From contig NZ_QKNS01000003.1 of NCBI RefSeq assembly GCF_003231285.1, positions 310,001-374,000 on the forward strand: a stretch of 64,000 nt of DNA, in the 5' to 3' direction. Below, piece after piece: positions 23,717 to 31,997 of the stretch (the stretch's first letter is position 1; each line of letters begins with the position of its first letter). The stretch comes from Hymenobacter sediminis (GTDB lineage Bacteria; Bacteroidota; Bacteroidia; Cytophagales; Hymenobacteraceae). The notes below the pieces were generated by a model. The model had not been told where the DNA came from. It ran no database searches and saw only the letters and a list, made by a program, of their open reading frames with translations. A program made the position numbers and the translations under genes.

Positions 23717-26700
23717 TTATAGAAGAGCTGTGCTGCCATCTACGGCCTCTATGCCCAGCAGCACGCGGCCGGTGGGCTGCCCCTCCTGGAGCAGGCGGCG
23801 GGCATATAGGTTCAGGTGGCGAGGAGCCTGGCCCGGCACCTGCACCTCCAGCAGCAGGCCATCAAACTCCGTGCTATCGGAGTCGGAGTCAGGCTTCAGG
23901 AGTTGGAGCAGAGGCTCAATCAGGGCGGGCTGGTTGAGGACCCCCTGCCCGACGATGGTGAGCGAGGTGCCCAGCATTTCGTTGGTGGTAGTACCCATAA
24001 TATGGGCAAAGGAGTGGTTGGCGAAGACCACTTTCAGGTCGCCATCAACGGCCAGAATGGGCTGGCGCATGGTTTCCTGCAGGCTGGCCGCCATCATGGC
24101 GCTGGCTTGCAGCTGGGCCTCCATGGTTTTCAGGCTCGTGATGTCGGAGAAGGTAATAACGGCCCCGCTGATGTAGTTATCGAGGGTGCGGTAGGGGAGA
24201 ATGCGCATGGTGTACCACTCGCCGGAAGTTACCTGAATGTTGGTTTCCACGCTCACGAGCCGGTCGAGGACCTGCTGCACATCGCGGAGCAGCTTCTCGT
24301 AGCGCAGGGTGGAGGCAAAGTGGCTGAGCGGGCGGCCCACATCGGTAGGCATCAGGTGAATGATGCGGCCCACGGGCGGGGTAAAGCGCTTAATATTCAT
24401 GTTGTTGTCCAGGAATATCATAGCTATTTCGGTGGCGTCCAGCAGGTTCTTCATGTCGTTGGCCGACTGCGCCAGCTCGTCGGTTTTGGCCATGTACTGC
24501 ATGTTCAGGGTCATCAGCTCCTCGTTCAGGCTCTGCATCTCCTCCTTGTTGGTCATGGCCTCCTCGTTGGTGCTTTGCAGCTCCTCGTTGGCCGACTGCA
24601 GCTCTTCGTTGGTGCTTTTCAGCTCTTCCAGGGAGCTTTCCATTTCCTCAATGGTGGTTTGGAGGCGGTGCTTGGTATACTGCAGTTCCTTGTCGAGGGC
24701 GGTTACCACGGCGTCGCGGCTCAGCTCGCCGCTGGGGGCCTTGCTCAGGCGCACCTTGCGGGGGGTGGGCTGGTCCTCAAAGGCCACCAGTAGCAGGCCG
24801 GCCAGAGTCTCGGGCTCCTCCAGGTACTTTACCGAGAGGCGCAGCAGCTGCTGGCCGGCATCGGTTTTCACCCGCACGTTATCGAGCACCACGCTCTGGT
24901 GGGTTTGGCTGGCCCGGTGCACGGCCCCACTGATTTCGTAGCTCAGCTCCTCGCGGGCCATGTCGAAGAGGTTCATGCCGCTCAGGCCGGGGGCAGGCTC
25001 TAGGTATTTGCCCGTGCGGCCGTGCACGTACAGAATCTCGCCTTTAGGATTGATCACCACGGCTGGCGGAGCGTAGGTGTTCAGCAGGGTTTTCTGGACC
25101 TGGGCCGCGAAGGGGCCACTTTCACGGCGCCCCGTGAGGTTAGCAGACATGGTGGTGGTAGGGTGCGGCGAGGGTAGGTTCTGCTTCGACTTATCAAACG
25201 GGAAGTTAGCCAGACGGGGCAGGGCAGAGGCGGTTTCGGTGCGGCGCGAAATTTTCCACTTTATATCCAGGGGCTGAAACAGGTCCTGAAAGGTGGTGAT
25301 GTTTTCGCTGGGCCCTAAAAACAGAATGCCGTCGGGGTTGATGGCGTAGTGAAATACCGGTATCAGGTTTTTCTGCAGCTCGGCGCTGAGGTAAATCAGC
25401 AGGTTGCGGCAGCAAAGCAAATCCAGGCGGGTAAAGGGCGCGTCCTTGTTGATGTTGTGCAGGGCAAACACCACCACGTCGCGCACTTCCTTCCGGATCT
25501 GGTAGTGGCCATCGAGCTTATGGAAAAAGCGCTGCAACCGCTCCGGGCTCACGTCGCCGGAAATATTATCGGTGTAAGTGCCGGTGCGCGCAAAGTCCAC
25601 CGACTCGGCCGAAATATCGGTGGCGAAGATTTGAAGCTTGAGGTAGCGGGCGACGTCTATTTCATCGAGCAGCTCCAGCAGGATTATGCCCAGGGAGTAG
25701 GCCTCCTCGCCGGTAGAGCAGCCCGGCGCCCACACCCGAATGGTGCTGTCAGTTGGTTTGGCCTTGATAATGGGCCTGAGGTGGTTTTTGAGGTTTTCGT
25801 AGGCCTCCGGGTCGCGGAAGAACTTGGTTACTCCAATCAGCAGCTCCTTGAACAGCTGCTCCACCTCCTGGGGGTTTTCCTGGAGGTAGCGCACGTAGGT
25901 AGTAAACTCCTTGATTTGGTGGGAGTTCATGCGTCGCTCAATGTGCCGGAACACGGTGTTGCGCTTGTAGTAGCTGAAATCGTGGCCGGTTTGCTGACGA
26001 ATGAGCAGAAAGATTTTCTGCAGGGCGTGGGCCGGCTTGGCCACCGAGTCGGGCTCCTGGGTGCGCAGGTGGCGACCCAGCGCAGGGCGTTCCACGTAGT
26101 CGAGCAGCTTGGCGGGCATCAGGTCCGGAGCCAGCACAAAATCCACGAATTCAGTAGCCATGGCCGCGCGCGGCATAGCGTCGAAGGAAGCCGTGGCCGG
26201 GTCCTGCACCATTACCATCCCGAAGTTTTCCATTACCAGCTTCAGGCCAATGCTGCCATCGGCGCCCAGCCCCGAGAAAATAATGCAAATGGCCCGCTCG
26301 CGGGCTTCCTTGGCCAGAGTCTGCAGAAAGAAGTCAATGGGCATGCGCCGGCCCGGAGTTTGGGTTGGCGCCAGCAGAAACAGGCTGCCGTTCAGGATGC
26401 TCAGGTCTTTGTTGGCCGGAATAACGTACACATGATTAGGGCGCACTTTTATCCCGTCGGTGACTTCCTCTACGGGAAGAGTGGTAAAGCGCTGCAGCAC
26501 TTCCACCAAGCCGCTATTCTGGGTGGGCAGCAGGTGCGTGACCACCACGAACGCCATGCCCGAGTGGGGAGTAAGATGAGTTAAAAAACGCTCTACGGCC
26601 TCAATGAAGCCTGCCGAGCCGCATAAGGCTACAATAGGAAACTTATCGTTGGGGGCCGGCGCCTGGCGGCGCGGGCTGCGCGTTGCATTAGAAGCATCGG

Positions 26701-26770
26701 AGGTTTCGGTGCCCAGCTCTTCAGCCGGAAGGTCCTCGTCATTGAAAACCGGAGGGGTAGGAGGTGTCAT
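23717..26770 (-). CDS. CheB-CheR-PAS fusion protein
   Basis: A 1017-residue fusion. The N-terminal CheB methylesterase (about residues 40-225) has LCGSAGFIEAVE (nucleophile Ser), VVVTHLLP (His) and FSGLGADGSIGL (Asp). The CheR methyltransferase (about 255-520) has FSYYKRNTVFRHIERRM, FFRDPEAYENL and the SAM motif VWAPGCSTGEEAYSLGI. A coiled coil with SLEELKSTNEELQSANEELQ follows, then two PAS regions. There is no histidine kinase domain at the C-terminus; a separate kinase gene follows. Start 26770 (MTPPTPPVF) is preferred over 26806. No MCP, CheA or CheW gene is nearby, so this is probably an alternative sensory module rather than flagellar chemotaxis. Confidence 0.92.
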   Translation of the reverse strand: MTPPTPPVFNDEDLPAEELGTETSDASNATRSPRRQAPAPNDKFPIVALCGSAGFIEAVERFLTHLTPHSGMAFVVVTHLLPTQNSGLVEVLQRFTTLPVEEVTDGIKVRPNHVYVIPANKDLSILNGSLFLLAPTQTPGRRMPIDFFLQTLAKEARERAICIIFSGLGADGSIGLKLVMENFGMVMVQDPATASFDAMPRAAMATEFVDFVLAPDLMPAKLLDYVERPALGRHLRTQEPDSVAKPAHALQKIFLLIRQQTGHDFSYYKRNTVFRHIERRMNSHQIKEFTTYVRYLQENPQEVEQLFKELLIGVTKFFRDPEAYENLKNHLRPIIKAKPTDSTIRVWAPGCSTGEEAYSLGIILLELLDEIDVARYLKLQIFATDISAESVDFARTGTYTDNISGDVSPERLQRFFHKLDGHYQIRKEVRDVVVFALHNINKDAPFTRLDLLCCRNLLIYLSAELQKNLIPVFHYAINPDGILFLGPSENITTFQDLFQPLDIKWKISRRTETASALPRLANFPFDKSKQNLPSPHPTTTMSANLTGRRESGPFAAQVQKTLLNTYAPPAVVINPKGEILYVHGRTGKYLEPAPGLSGMNLFDMAREELSYEISGAVHRASQTHQSVVLDNVRVKTDAGQQLLRLSVKYLEEPETLAGLLLVAFEDQPTPRKVRLSKAPSGELSRDAVVTALDKELQYTKHRLQTTIEEMESSLEELKSTNEELQSANEELQSTNEEAMTNKEEMQSLNEELMTLNMQYMAKTDELAQSANDMKNLLDATEIAMIFLDNNMNIKRFTPPVGRIIHLMPTDVGRPLSHFASTLRYEKLLRDVQQVLDRLVSVETNIQVTSGEWYTMRILPYRTLDNYISGAVITFSDITSLKTMEAQLQASAMMAASLQETMRQPILAVDGDLKVVFANHSFAHIMGTTTNEMLGTSLTIVGQGVLNQPALIEPLLQLLKPDSDSDSTEFDGLLLEVQVPGQAPRHLNLYARRLLQEGQPTGRVLLGIEAVDGSTALL

Positions 26771-27020
26771 GCAGGAAGTCAAAAAACCACAACCATTCAG
26801 CCGCATTTACTTAGCCGCCAATTGCCTAAAATAAGCCTGGTTATGAACTCAAATATACCGAAAGACTAGGGGCCGGAGGCACGCAAGTGCCTAGTTCTTG
26901 CGGGAAATCAAAAGCTCAACCAGAGCTGTTCATGGCTAACCCACGTACTTAGGCGTAGTTAGAAAACGCTGATCCTGCTTACTAAGCTGGGCATTTCCTC
27001 TTCTATCCAGTTTCTCGCCT

Positions 27021-28061
27021 GTGCCTGTTCCTGCTCCTTCTTACCTAATTGTTATTGGTACCTCTGCCGGAGGTATGCCCGCTCTGGTACAACTGGTGCA
27101 GCAGCTGCCGGCCTCGCTGCCGGCTGCTGTGCTGGTAGTACAGCACCTGTCTCCTGATTCCTCGGGTGAGCCGCTGGTAGAACGCATGAACGCTAACACC
27201 GGGCTGAATTGCAAGCTGGCCCGGCACGACGAGCCGTTGGAGGCCGGTATCCTGTACCTGGCTCCGCCCGACCGCCACCTGCTGGTAAAGGACAGCCGGG
27301 TGCTGGTTACCAAGGGCCCCCGCGAAAACAACTACCGCCCCGCCGCCGATGCCCTGTTCCGCTCGGCCGCCGTGGCCTACGGCCCCAACGTGGTAGGGGT
27401 AGTGCTTACCGGCATGCTGCACGATGGCACGGCCGGCCTCGAATTCATTAAGCGCTGCGGTGGCACGGCCGTGGTGCAAGATCCCGCCGACGCGGAGTAC
27501 CCCAGCATGCCGGAAAGTGCTTTGCGCAATGTGGAAGTGGATTACGTGCTGCCCCTGGATATGATGGGCCGGGTACTGACGGAGCTGGTAGGAGTACCCA
27601 CTCCGGTGCTGCCGGGCGCTGGCCCTATCCCCGAAGATCTGAAAGTGGAAGCTGCTATTGCCGAACGGATTGTGGGAAACATTGAAGACGTACAGAGGTT
27701 GGGCAAACAGGTACCCCTTACCTGCCCCGACTGCGGGGGCGCCCTCTGGGAGCTGAACCACGGCAATGTGCTGCGCTACCGCTGCCACACGGGCCACGCC
27801 TTTACGGCCGACGCGCTGCTGGAAAAGTCGCAGGATGTGATGGAGGAAACCTTGTGGGTAGCCCTGCGCATGATGGAGGAACGCAAAAACCTGCTGGCCA
27901 GCATGGCTTCGCACGGCAATAGCCCCTGGAGCGTGCAGCAGAATGAGAAGCTGGAGGAAATTAAGCGGCACGTAAACCGCCTGCGCGAGTTTCTGCTCAA
28001 CGGTCATTCCCCGGTTTCGCCCCGCCCCGATGGCTCCAGGGACGATGCGCAGCTTCACTAG
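27021..28061 (+). CDS. CheB-type methylesterase with C-terminal zinc ribbon
   Basis: A 346-residue stand-alone CheB catalytic domain lacking a receiver domain. The triad is visible: VIGTSAGGMPALVQLV (Ser), LVVQHLSPDSSG (His) and VVLTGMLHDGTAGL (Asp). The C-terminal 110 residues carry a zinc-ribbon-like part with CPDCGGALWEL and RCHTGHAFTADALLE, then a helical tail. GTG at 27021 is the only start that keeps the first beta-strand. It is divergent from the CheB-CheR-PAS gene across a 250-bp intergenic region, suggesting shared control. Confidence 0.9.
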   Translation: MPVPAPSYLIVIGTSAGGMPALVQLVQQLPASLPAAVLVVQHLSPDSSGEPLVERMNANTGLNCKLARHDEPLEAGILYLAPPDRHLLVKDSRVLVTKGPRENNYRPAADALFRSAAVAYGPNVVGVVLTGMLHDGTAGLEFIKRCGGTAVVQDPADAEYPSMPESALRNVEVDYVLPLDMMGRVLTELVGVPTPVLPGAGPIPEDLKVEAAIAERIVGNIEDVQRLGKQVPLTCPDCGGALWELNHGNVLRYRCHTGHAFTADALLEKSQDVMEETLWVALRMMEERKNLLASMASHGNSPWSVQQNEKLEEIKRHVNRLREFLLNGHSPVSPRPDGSRDDAQLH

Positions 28062-28199
28062 GGGTTACACGGCCAGCAAGGGGTAGGGCCCGAACTATGC
28101 ACGAGCGGCGCGCAACCCAAACGGGTGGCCATCGTTGAGCTAGCAGTGGTTGATTTCATGATAATCAATCAATTCCAGCTCACTTTTACTACCCCTGCC

Positions 28200-28556
28200 A
28201 TGGCCACCAATGCCTCCTCTTCCTCCAATCACGACATCCATGCCGACTTTAAGCGGGATGTAAACATGACCGCCGCCGAACTAGAAAAGTGGCTGAAAAC
28301 CGACGAGTCGAAGTCGGTGGGGCAGGATAGTGGCGACGGCGCCAGCATTGGGCACCACTCCGGGAAGCGAATTGTAGAGATTCTGCGCAAGAAAAAGGCC
28401 GACCTCTCCGCCGCCGACGAGGAGCACATGCACAAGGTGCACAGCTACGTCAGCCGCCACCTGGCCCAGGGCCCTCATGATAAGAAAGACGTGGAGACGT
28501 CGCGCTGGCGCTACTCGCTCATGAACTGGGGCCACGACCCGCTCAAGGACAAGTAA
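28200..28556 (+). CDS. DUF3140 family protein
   Basis: A 118-residue protein matching the DUF3140 pattern: DFKRDVNMTAAELEKWL, SIGHHSGKRIVEILRKKKAD, EEHMHKVHSYVSRHLAQ and a C-terminal SRWRYSLMNWGHDPLK. The ATG at 28200 follows CTACCCCTGCC and starts a sequence of normal family length; an upstream in-frame ATG at 28125 would add an unlikely hydrophobic stretch. Members are small cytoplasmic proteins of unknown function, sometimes described as DNA-binding. It is convergent with the next kinase gene. Confidence 0.85.
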   Translation: MATNASSSSNHDIHADFKRDVNMTAAELEKWLKTDESKSVGQDSGDGASIGHHSGKRIVEILRKKKADLSAADEEHMHKVHSYVSRHLAQGPHDKKDVETSRWRYSLMNWGHDPLKDK

Positions 28557-28612
28557 ACCACTTGCTGCCCCTGGCCGGGCTTTGGGCGCAGGCCGGGGGT
28601 AGGAAAATAAAG

Positions 28613-28661
28613 AAAGCCGTCTTGTGGCGCAGTATTCATCAGCTCCATAAGACGGCTTTTT
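28613..28661. terminator. Bidirectional terminator
   Basis: AAAGCCGTCTT (28613-28623) pairs with AAGACGGCTTT (28649-28659) and extends inward with TGG/CCA; TTTTT follows on the plus strand. It lies between convergent DUF3140 and kinase genes. Confidence 0.8.
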
Positions 28662-28685
28662 GTATAACGGAGGCCTGAGTTGGCT

Positions 28686-31325
28686 TTATGGCTTAGCAGG
28701 GGGTAGGGAGGCAGCCGGGAAGTGGATATGAAAGGTGGTGCCCTCCCCGCTGGAGCTGCTAACGTCAATATGGCCCCCGCTCTGCTGCATAATGCGGTTA
28801 ACCAGGTACAGCCCGAGCCCCGAGCCGGGTACGTGGTCATGGAAGCGCCGGAACATCTTGAACATATCTGACCCGAAGCGTGCCAGATCCATGCCCAGGC
28901 CATTGTCCTGCACCTCCAGCAGGGGGTAGCCCCCATCCGCTAATCGGCTCCTGACGCGCACTAGGGGCGGCCGCTCGGGGTGGGCGTATTTCAGGGCATT
29001 GCTGAGCAGGTTGTACAGCACGCTCTGCAGGTTAAGCCGCCCGAAAAGCAGCTGCGGAACCTCTTCGAAATCAAGTTCAAACTCGGCCTGCTGCTCGGCT
29101 ATCTGGCTGCGGATGCTTTGCATTACGCTCTGGGTAAGGGGTAGCAGCTCTACCACCTCGGCCGGCAGGCCCTGGTTTACCCGCTCAGCCTGTACCACCT
29201 GCGCCAGCCCCTGAATAGTGCCCTGAATTTGGCTGAGCGCATCCTCGAACATAGCCATCAGCCGCTCGGCGTCGGGGTCGTGGAAGGTGGCGGTGCGCTT
29301 CAGCTCATAAAACACGCCGGCCATGTTGTGCACGGGCTGCTGCAAATCATGCGAGGCCGTGTACACAAAGTTGTCCAGGTCGGCGTTGATGCGGCTGAGC
29401 TGCTCGTTGGTCAGCTCCAGCTGCAGGTTGGCTTGCTGGGCCTGCTCGTTGGCGGTGCGCAGCTCTTTGTTGGAGGTAGCCAGCTTGCGGCTGGCCAGTT
29501 GCAGGGCCTCGGCCAGCTCTTTCTGCTCATGAATATCGGTGTTGGTACCAAACCACTGGCTGATGTTGCCCTGTTCATCGCGCAGGGCCAGGGCCCGCAC
29601 CAGAAACCAGCGGTAGGCCCCATCGGCCCGGCGCAGGCGCGCTTCTGCTTGGTAGGGCTCCCCAGTGGTAAGGGTGCTTTGCCATAAGGTAATCATGGTC
29701 GGAGCATCCTGGGGATGAAAGAAACTGGCCCAGCCCATGCCCAGGGCCTGCTCCGGCGTGCTGCCGGTGTAAGCAAACCACTGCTCATTGAAATAATCGA
29801 CGTTGCCGGCCGGGGTGGCCGTCCAGACCAGGTTAGAAATGGCATTGGTGAGGGTGCGGAAGGCCAGCTCACTTTTCTCGATCTGGCGGCGGGCCAGCAC
29901 CAGGTCGGTTACCTCGTAGGCAAACACCAGCACGCCGTCAATGCTGCCACTATCATTGTAGCGGGGCTGCTGAATGTAGTTGAAGTAGCGGTCTTCGAGG
30001 TGGCCATTCTCGGGGCGGTTCAGGGAAATGCGCATACCCATTTCCTGGTGGGTAATGCCCGTTTCGTACACCTGCCGGAAGGTGCGGTACATAGAGTGGC
30101 CAGCAATTTCTGGCAGAGCATCCAGGATGGGGCGCCCAATCAGGCGGCGCCCCGGAAACAGCTGCTCATAGCCTGGGTTTACTAGCTCGAATACCAGATT
30201 AGGCCCATCGAGGATACAGATGGCGGCCGGGGCCTGCATAAATAGTCGTTCCAGCCGGGCCCGCTGGCGCTCGGCCTCGGCCTGGGCCCGGAGGGCATCC
30301 TGGGTGCGGGCCGCCACGCGGCGCTCCAACTCCTGGTTATTCGTTAGAATTTCCAGGTTCGCGGAATACAGCTCCTCGTTGGTAGCGGTCAGCTCCTCGT
30401 TGGTGGCGGCCAGTTCTTCGTTGGTTTCAGCCAGCAGGAACTCGCTGTTTTCCAGCCGGCGGCGGGCCAGTACCTGCTCGGTTACCTCGTAGGCAAATAC
30501 CAGAATGCCATTAACGGCGCCGCCGGGAGCGTGCGTGGCCTGGTAGATGAAATTGTAATACCGCTCGCCCAGGCGCCCGGTGTTGTCGTGGTCGAGCTGC
30601 ACCTGCATTTCCGTAGCCCGGAAGGTTTCGCCGGTGTGGTACACGCGGTCCAGCAGAGCAAAAATGGGTTGGCCAGCCAGCTCGGGCATGGCCTCGCGGA
30701 TGGGTTTGCCCAGCAGCGGGCGGTTGCCTACCAACTCTTGGTACAGCGGGTTTACCAGCCGGAAAACGTGGTTAGGGCCCTCAAAAATGGTAATCATGGC
30801 CGGGGCCTGCATGAACAGGCTGTGCAGCTGGTTGCGCTGGTTTTCGGCCTCGGTGCGGGCGGCCTTCTCCCGGGCCTGACTTTCGCGCAGGGCATTTTCC
30901 ACGGCCGTCCTCGACTGCTCGGCTGTATCGGTGAAGTTCACCAGCAGGGTGTCGCCTATGCGCTGGGCTACCAGGTGAAAATAGTTGTCGAGGCCGTCGC
31001 CCTGGTAATTGATGCTGTAGCGTTCCGGTCCGCTGGCGTGGTAGGCGCGGCAATGAAACTCGAATACGCCCGTCGTGAGCGTGTGGGGGTAGAGCTGCAG
31101 GTAAGTTTCGCGGGGCTGCTCCTGCAGACCCAGAATTGCCAGGGCCTTGGGGTTGAAGTGAACAATTTCGAAATCAACGATTTGGCGGCTGCCCTGGGTC
31201 GCGAAAATGGGTTTGTAAAGGGCTACACCAGTCAGGGAAATGGTCAGGAGCCCTTGCAGCAGGTCTTCGGCCGGTAAAGAACCCGGCGTGGCGGAGGAAG
31301 AAGTAGAAGCAAAGGTGTCGGACAC
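28686..31325 (-). CDS. Multi-PAS sensor histidine kinase
   Basis: An 879-residue soluble kinase. Four PAS regions are read at about residues 20-140, 170-285, 360-480 and 490-610. The second and third are near-duplicates (LFMQAPAMITIFEGPNHVF and LFMQAPAAICILDGPNLVF). A coiled coil with EELAATNEELTATNEELYSA separates them. A dimerisation domain carries the phospho-acceptor His in YTASHDLQQPVHNMAG, and an HATPase follows with LLSNALKYAHP, DNGLGMDLARFG and GSGLGLYLVNRIM. The kinase core closely resembles that of the kinase at 61503-62753. No response regulator is adjacent. Confidence 0.92.
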   Translation of the reverse strand: MSDTFASTSSSATPGSLPAEDLLQGLLTISLTGVALYKPIFATQGSRQIVDFEIVHFNPKALAILGLQEQPRETYLQLYPHTLTTGVFEFHCRAYHASGPERYSINYQGDGLDNYFHLVAQRIGDTLLVNFTDTAEQSRTAVENALRESQAREKAARTEAENQRNQLHSLFMQAPAMITIFEGPNHVFRLVNPLYQELVGNRPLLGKPIREAMPELAGQPIFALLDRVYHTGETFRATEMQVQLDHDNTGRLGERYYNFIYQATHAPGGAVNGILVFAYEVTEQVLARRRLENSEFLLAETNEELAATNEELTATNEELYSANLEILTNNQELERRVAARTQDALRAQAEAERQRARLERLFMQAPAAICILDGPNLVFELVNPGYEQLFPGRRLIGRPILDALPEIAGHSMYRTFRQVYETGITHQEMGMRISLNRPENGHLEDRYFNYIQQPRYNDSGSIDGVLVFAYEVTDLVLARRQIEKSELAFRTLTNAISNLVWTATPAGNVDYFNEQWFAYTGSTPEQALGMGWASFFHPQDAPTMITLWQSTLTTGEPYQAEARLRRADGAYRWFLVRALALRDEQGNISQWFGTNTDIHEQKELAEALQLASRKLATSNKELRTANEQAQQANLQLELTNEQLSRINADLDNFVYTASHDLQQPVHNMAGVFYELKRTATFHDPDAERLMAMFEDALSQIQGTIQGLAQVVQAERVNQGLPAEVVELLPLTQSVMQSIRSQIAEQQAEFELDFEEVPQLLFGRLNLQSVLYNLLSNALKYAHPERPPLVRVRSRLADGGYPLLEVQDNGLGMDLARFGSDMFKMFRRFHDHVPGSGLGLYLVNRIMQQSGGHIDVSSSSGEGTTFHIHFPAASLPPAKP

Positions 31326-31538
31326 GGCAAAGAAGGTAGCAGAAACAGGGAGCCGGCCCCCTGATGGTTGCTCCCAGAGTACAAGGATACGCCTAAACTA
31401 CTGTGTCCACTCAGGAAATGTTGTGTATGAGCACAGAGTTGGTTTGGCGTAGCAAGTCCCAGATGCCTGATAGTAAGGGGTTCGTATTCTGTTGATTGTG
31501 GGGCAGTAGCCAGTTGGTAGCGCTGCAGAAAAGGTAGC

Positions 31539-31799
31539 CTAGCTGCTTTCAGCCGTAACATCCTGCACGGCAAAGCCGGCAGCCAGCAGGGCCTGCTGCA
31601 TGGCCTCGCGGCCGGGGTCCTGGGCCGAGGCTACGGCTACTTCCACTTCGCCGCCCTCAATGCGGTCAACCAGCAGGCCCAGCCCCGTAAGCACCTGGCG
31701 GACGCGGCCAATGCTGTCGGCGTCGGTCAGCGCATCAATCTGCAGGCGGTAGCGCAGCAGCTGGGTAGGATTATTATCGGGGGGCGGCGTGTGGGTCAT
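31539..31799 (-). CDS. Small protein with HMA-like fold, no metal motif
   Basis: An 86-residue protein. After a short Pro-rich N-terminus, YRLQIDALTDADSIGRVRQV, VEVAVASAQDPGREAMQQAL and AGFAVQDV give a beta-alpha-beta-beta-alpha-beta pattern like heavy-metal-associated (copper chaperone) domains. The CxxC metal site is absent: the loop reads DALTDADS. It may therefore be a regulatory or protein-interaction variant. It stands alone, 213 bp upstream of the kinase gene on the same strand. Confidence 0.7.
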   Translation of the reverse strand: MTHTPPPDNNPTQLLRYRLQIDALTDADSIGRVRQVLTGLGLLVDRIEGGEVEVAVASAQDPGREAMQQALLAAGFAVQDVTAESS

Positions 31800-31997
31800 G
31801 GTTGCGGGCAGTAAGTGGGGTAGGAGCCAATAAGGCGCCGGTTTCCTTCAGAAGGTGTACTGGATTACGGGCCCTAGGTTATGGTTGAGGTTGGGTGGCG
31901 GGGGTAGTCCGGGGCGAATCCGTTAGCTTCGGGGCGGCGCAACCCTCCACCGCGTTGCGCGTCTGTAGCCCACTTTCACCCCTTGTTTCCTTATCAG

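Noticed and set aside
20801..26584. Long open frames on the plus strand opposite the PAS kinase and CheB-CheR genes (for example 21851-23170, 25349-26584)
   Set aside because: They are antisense to genes with unambiguous family motifs, have low-complexity or His/Gln/Gly-rich translations, and reflect high-GC codon bias.
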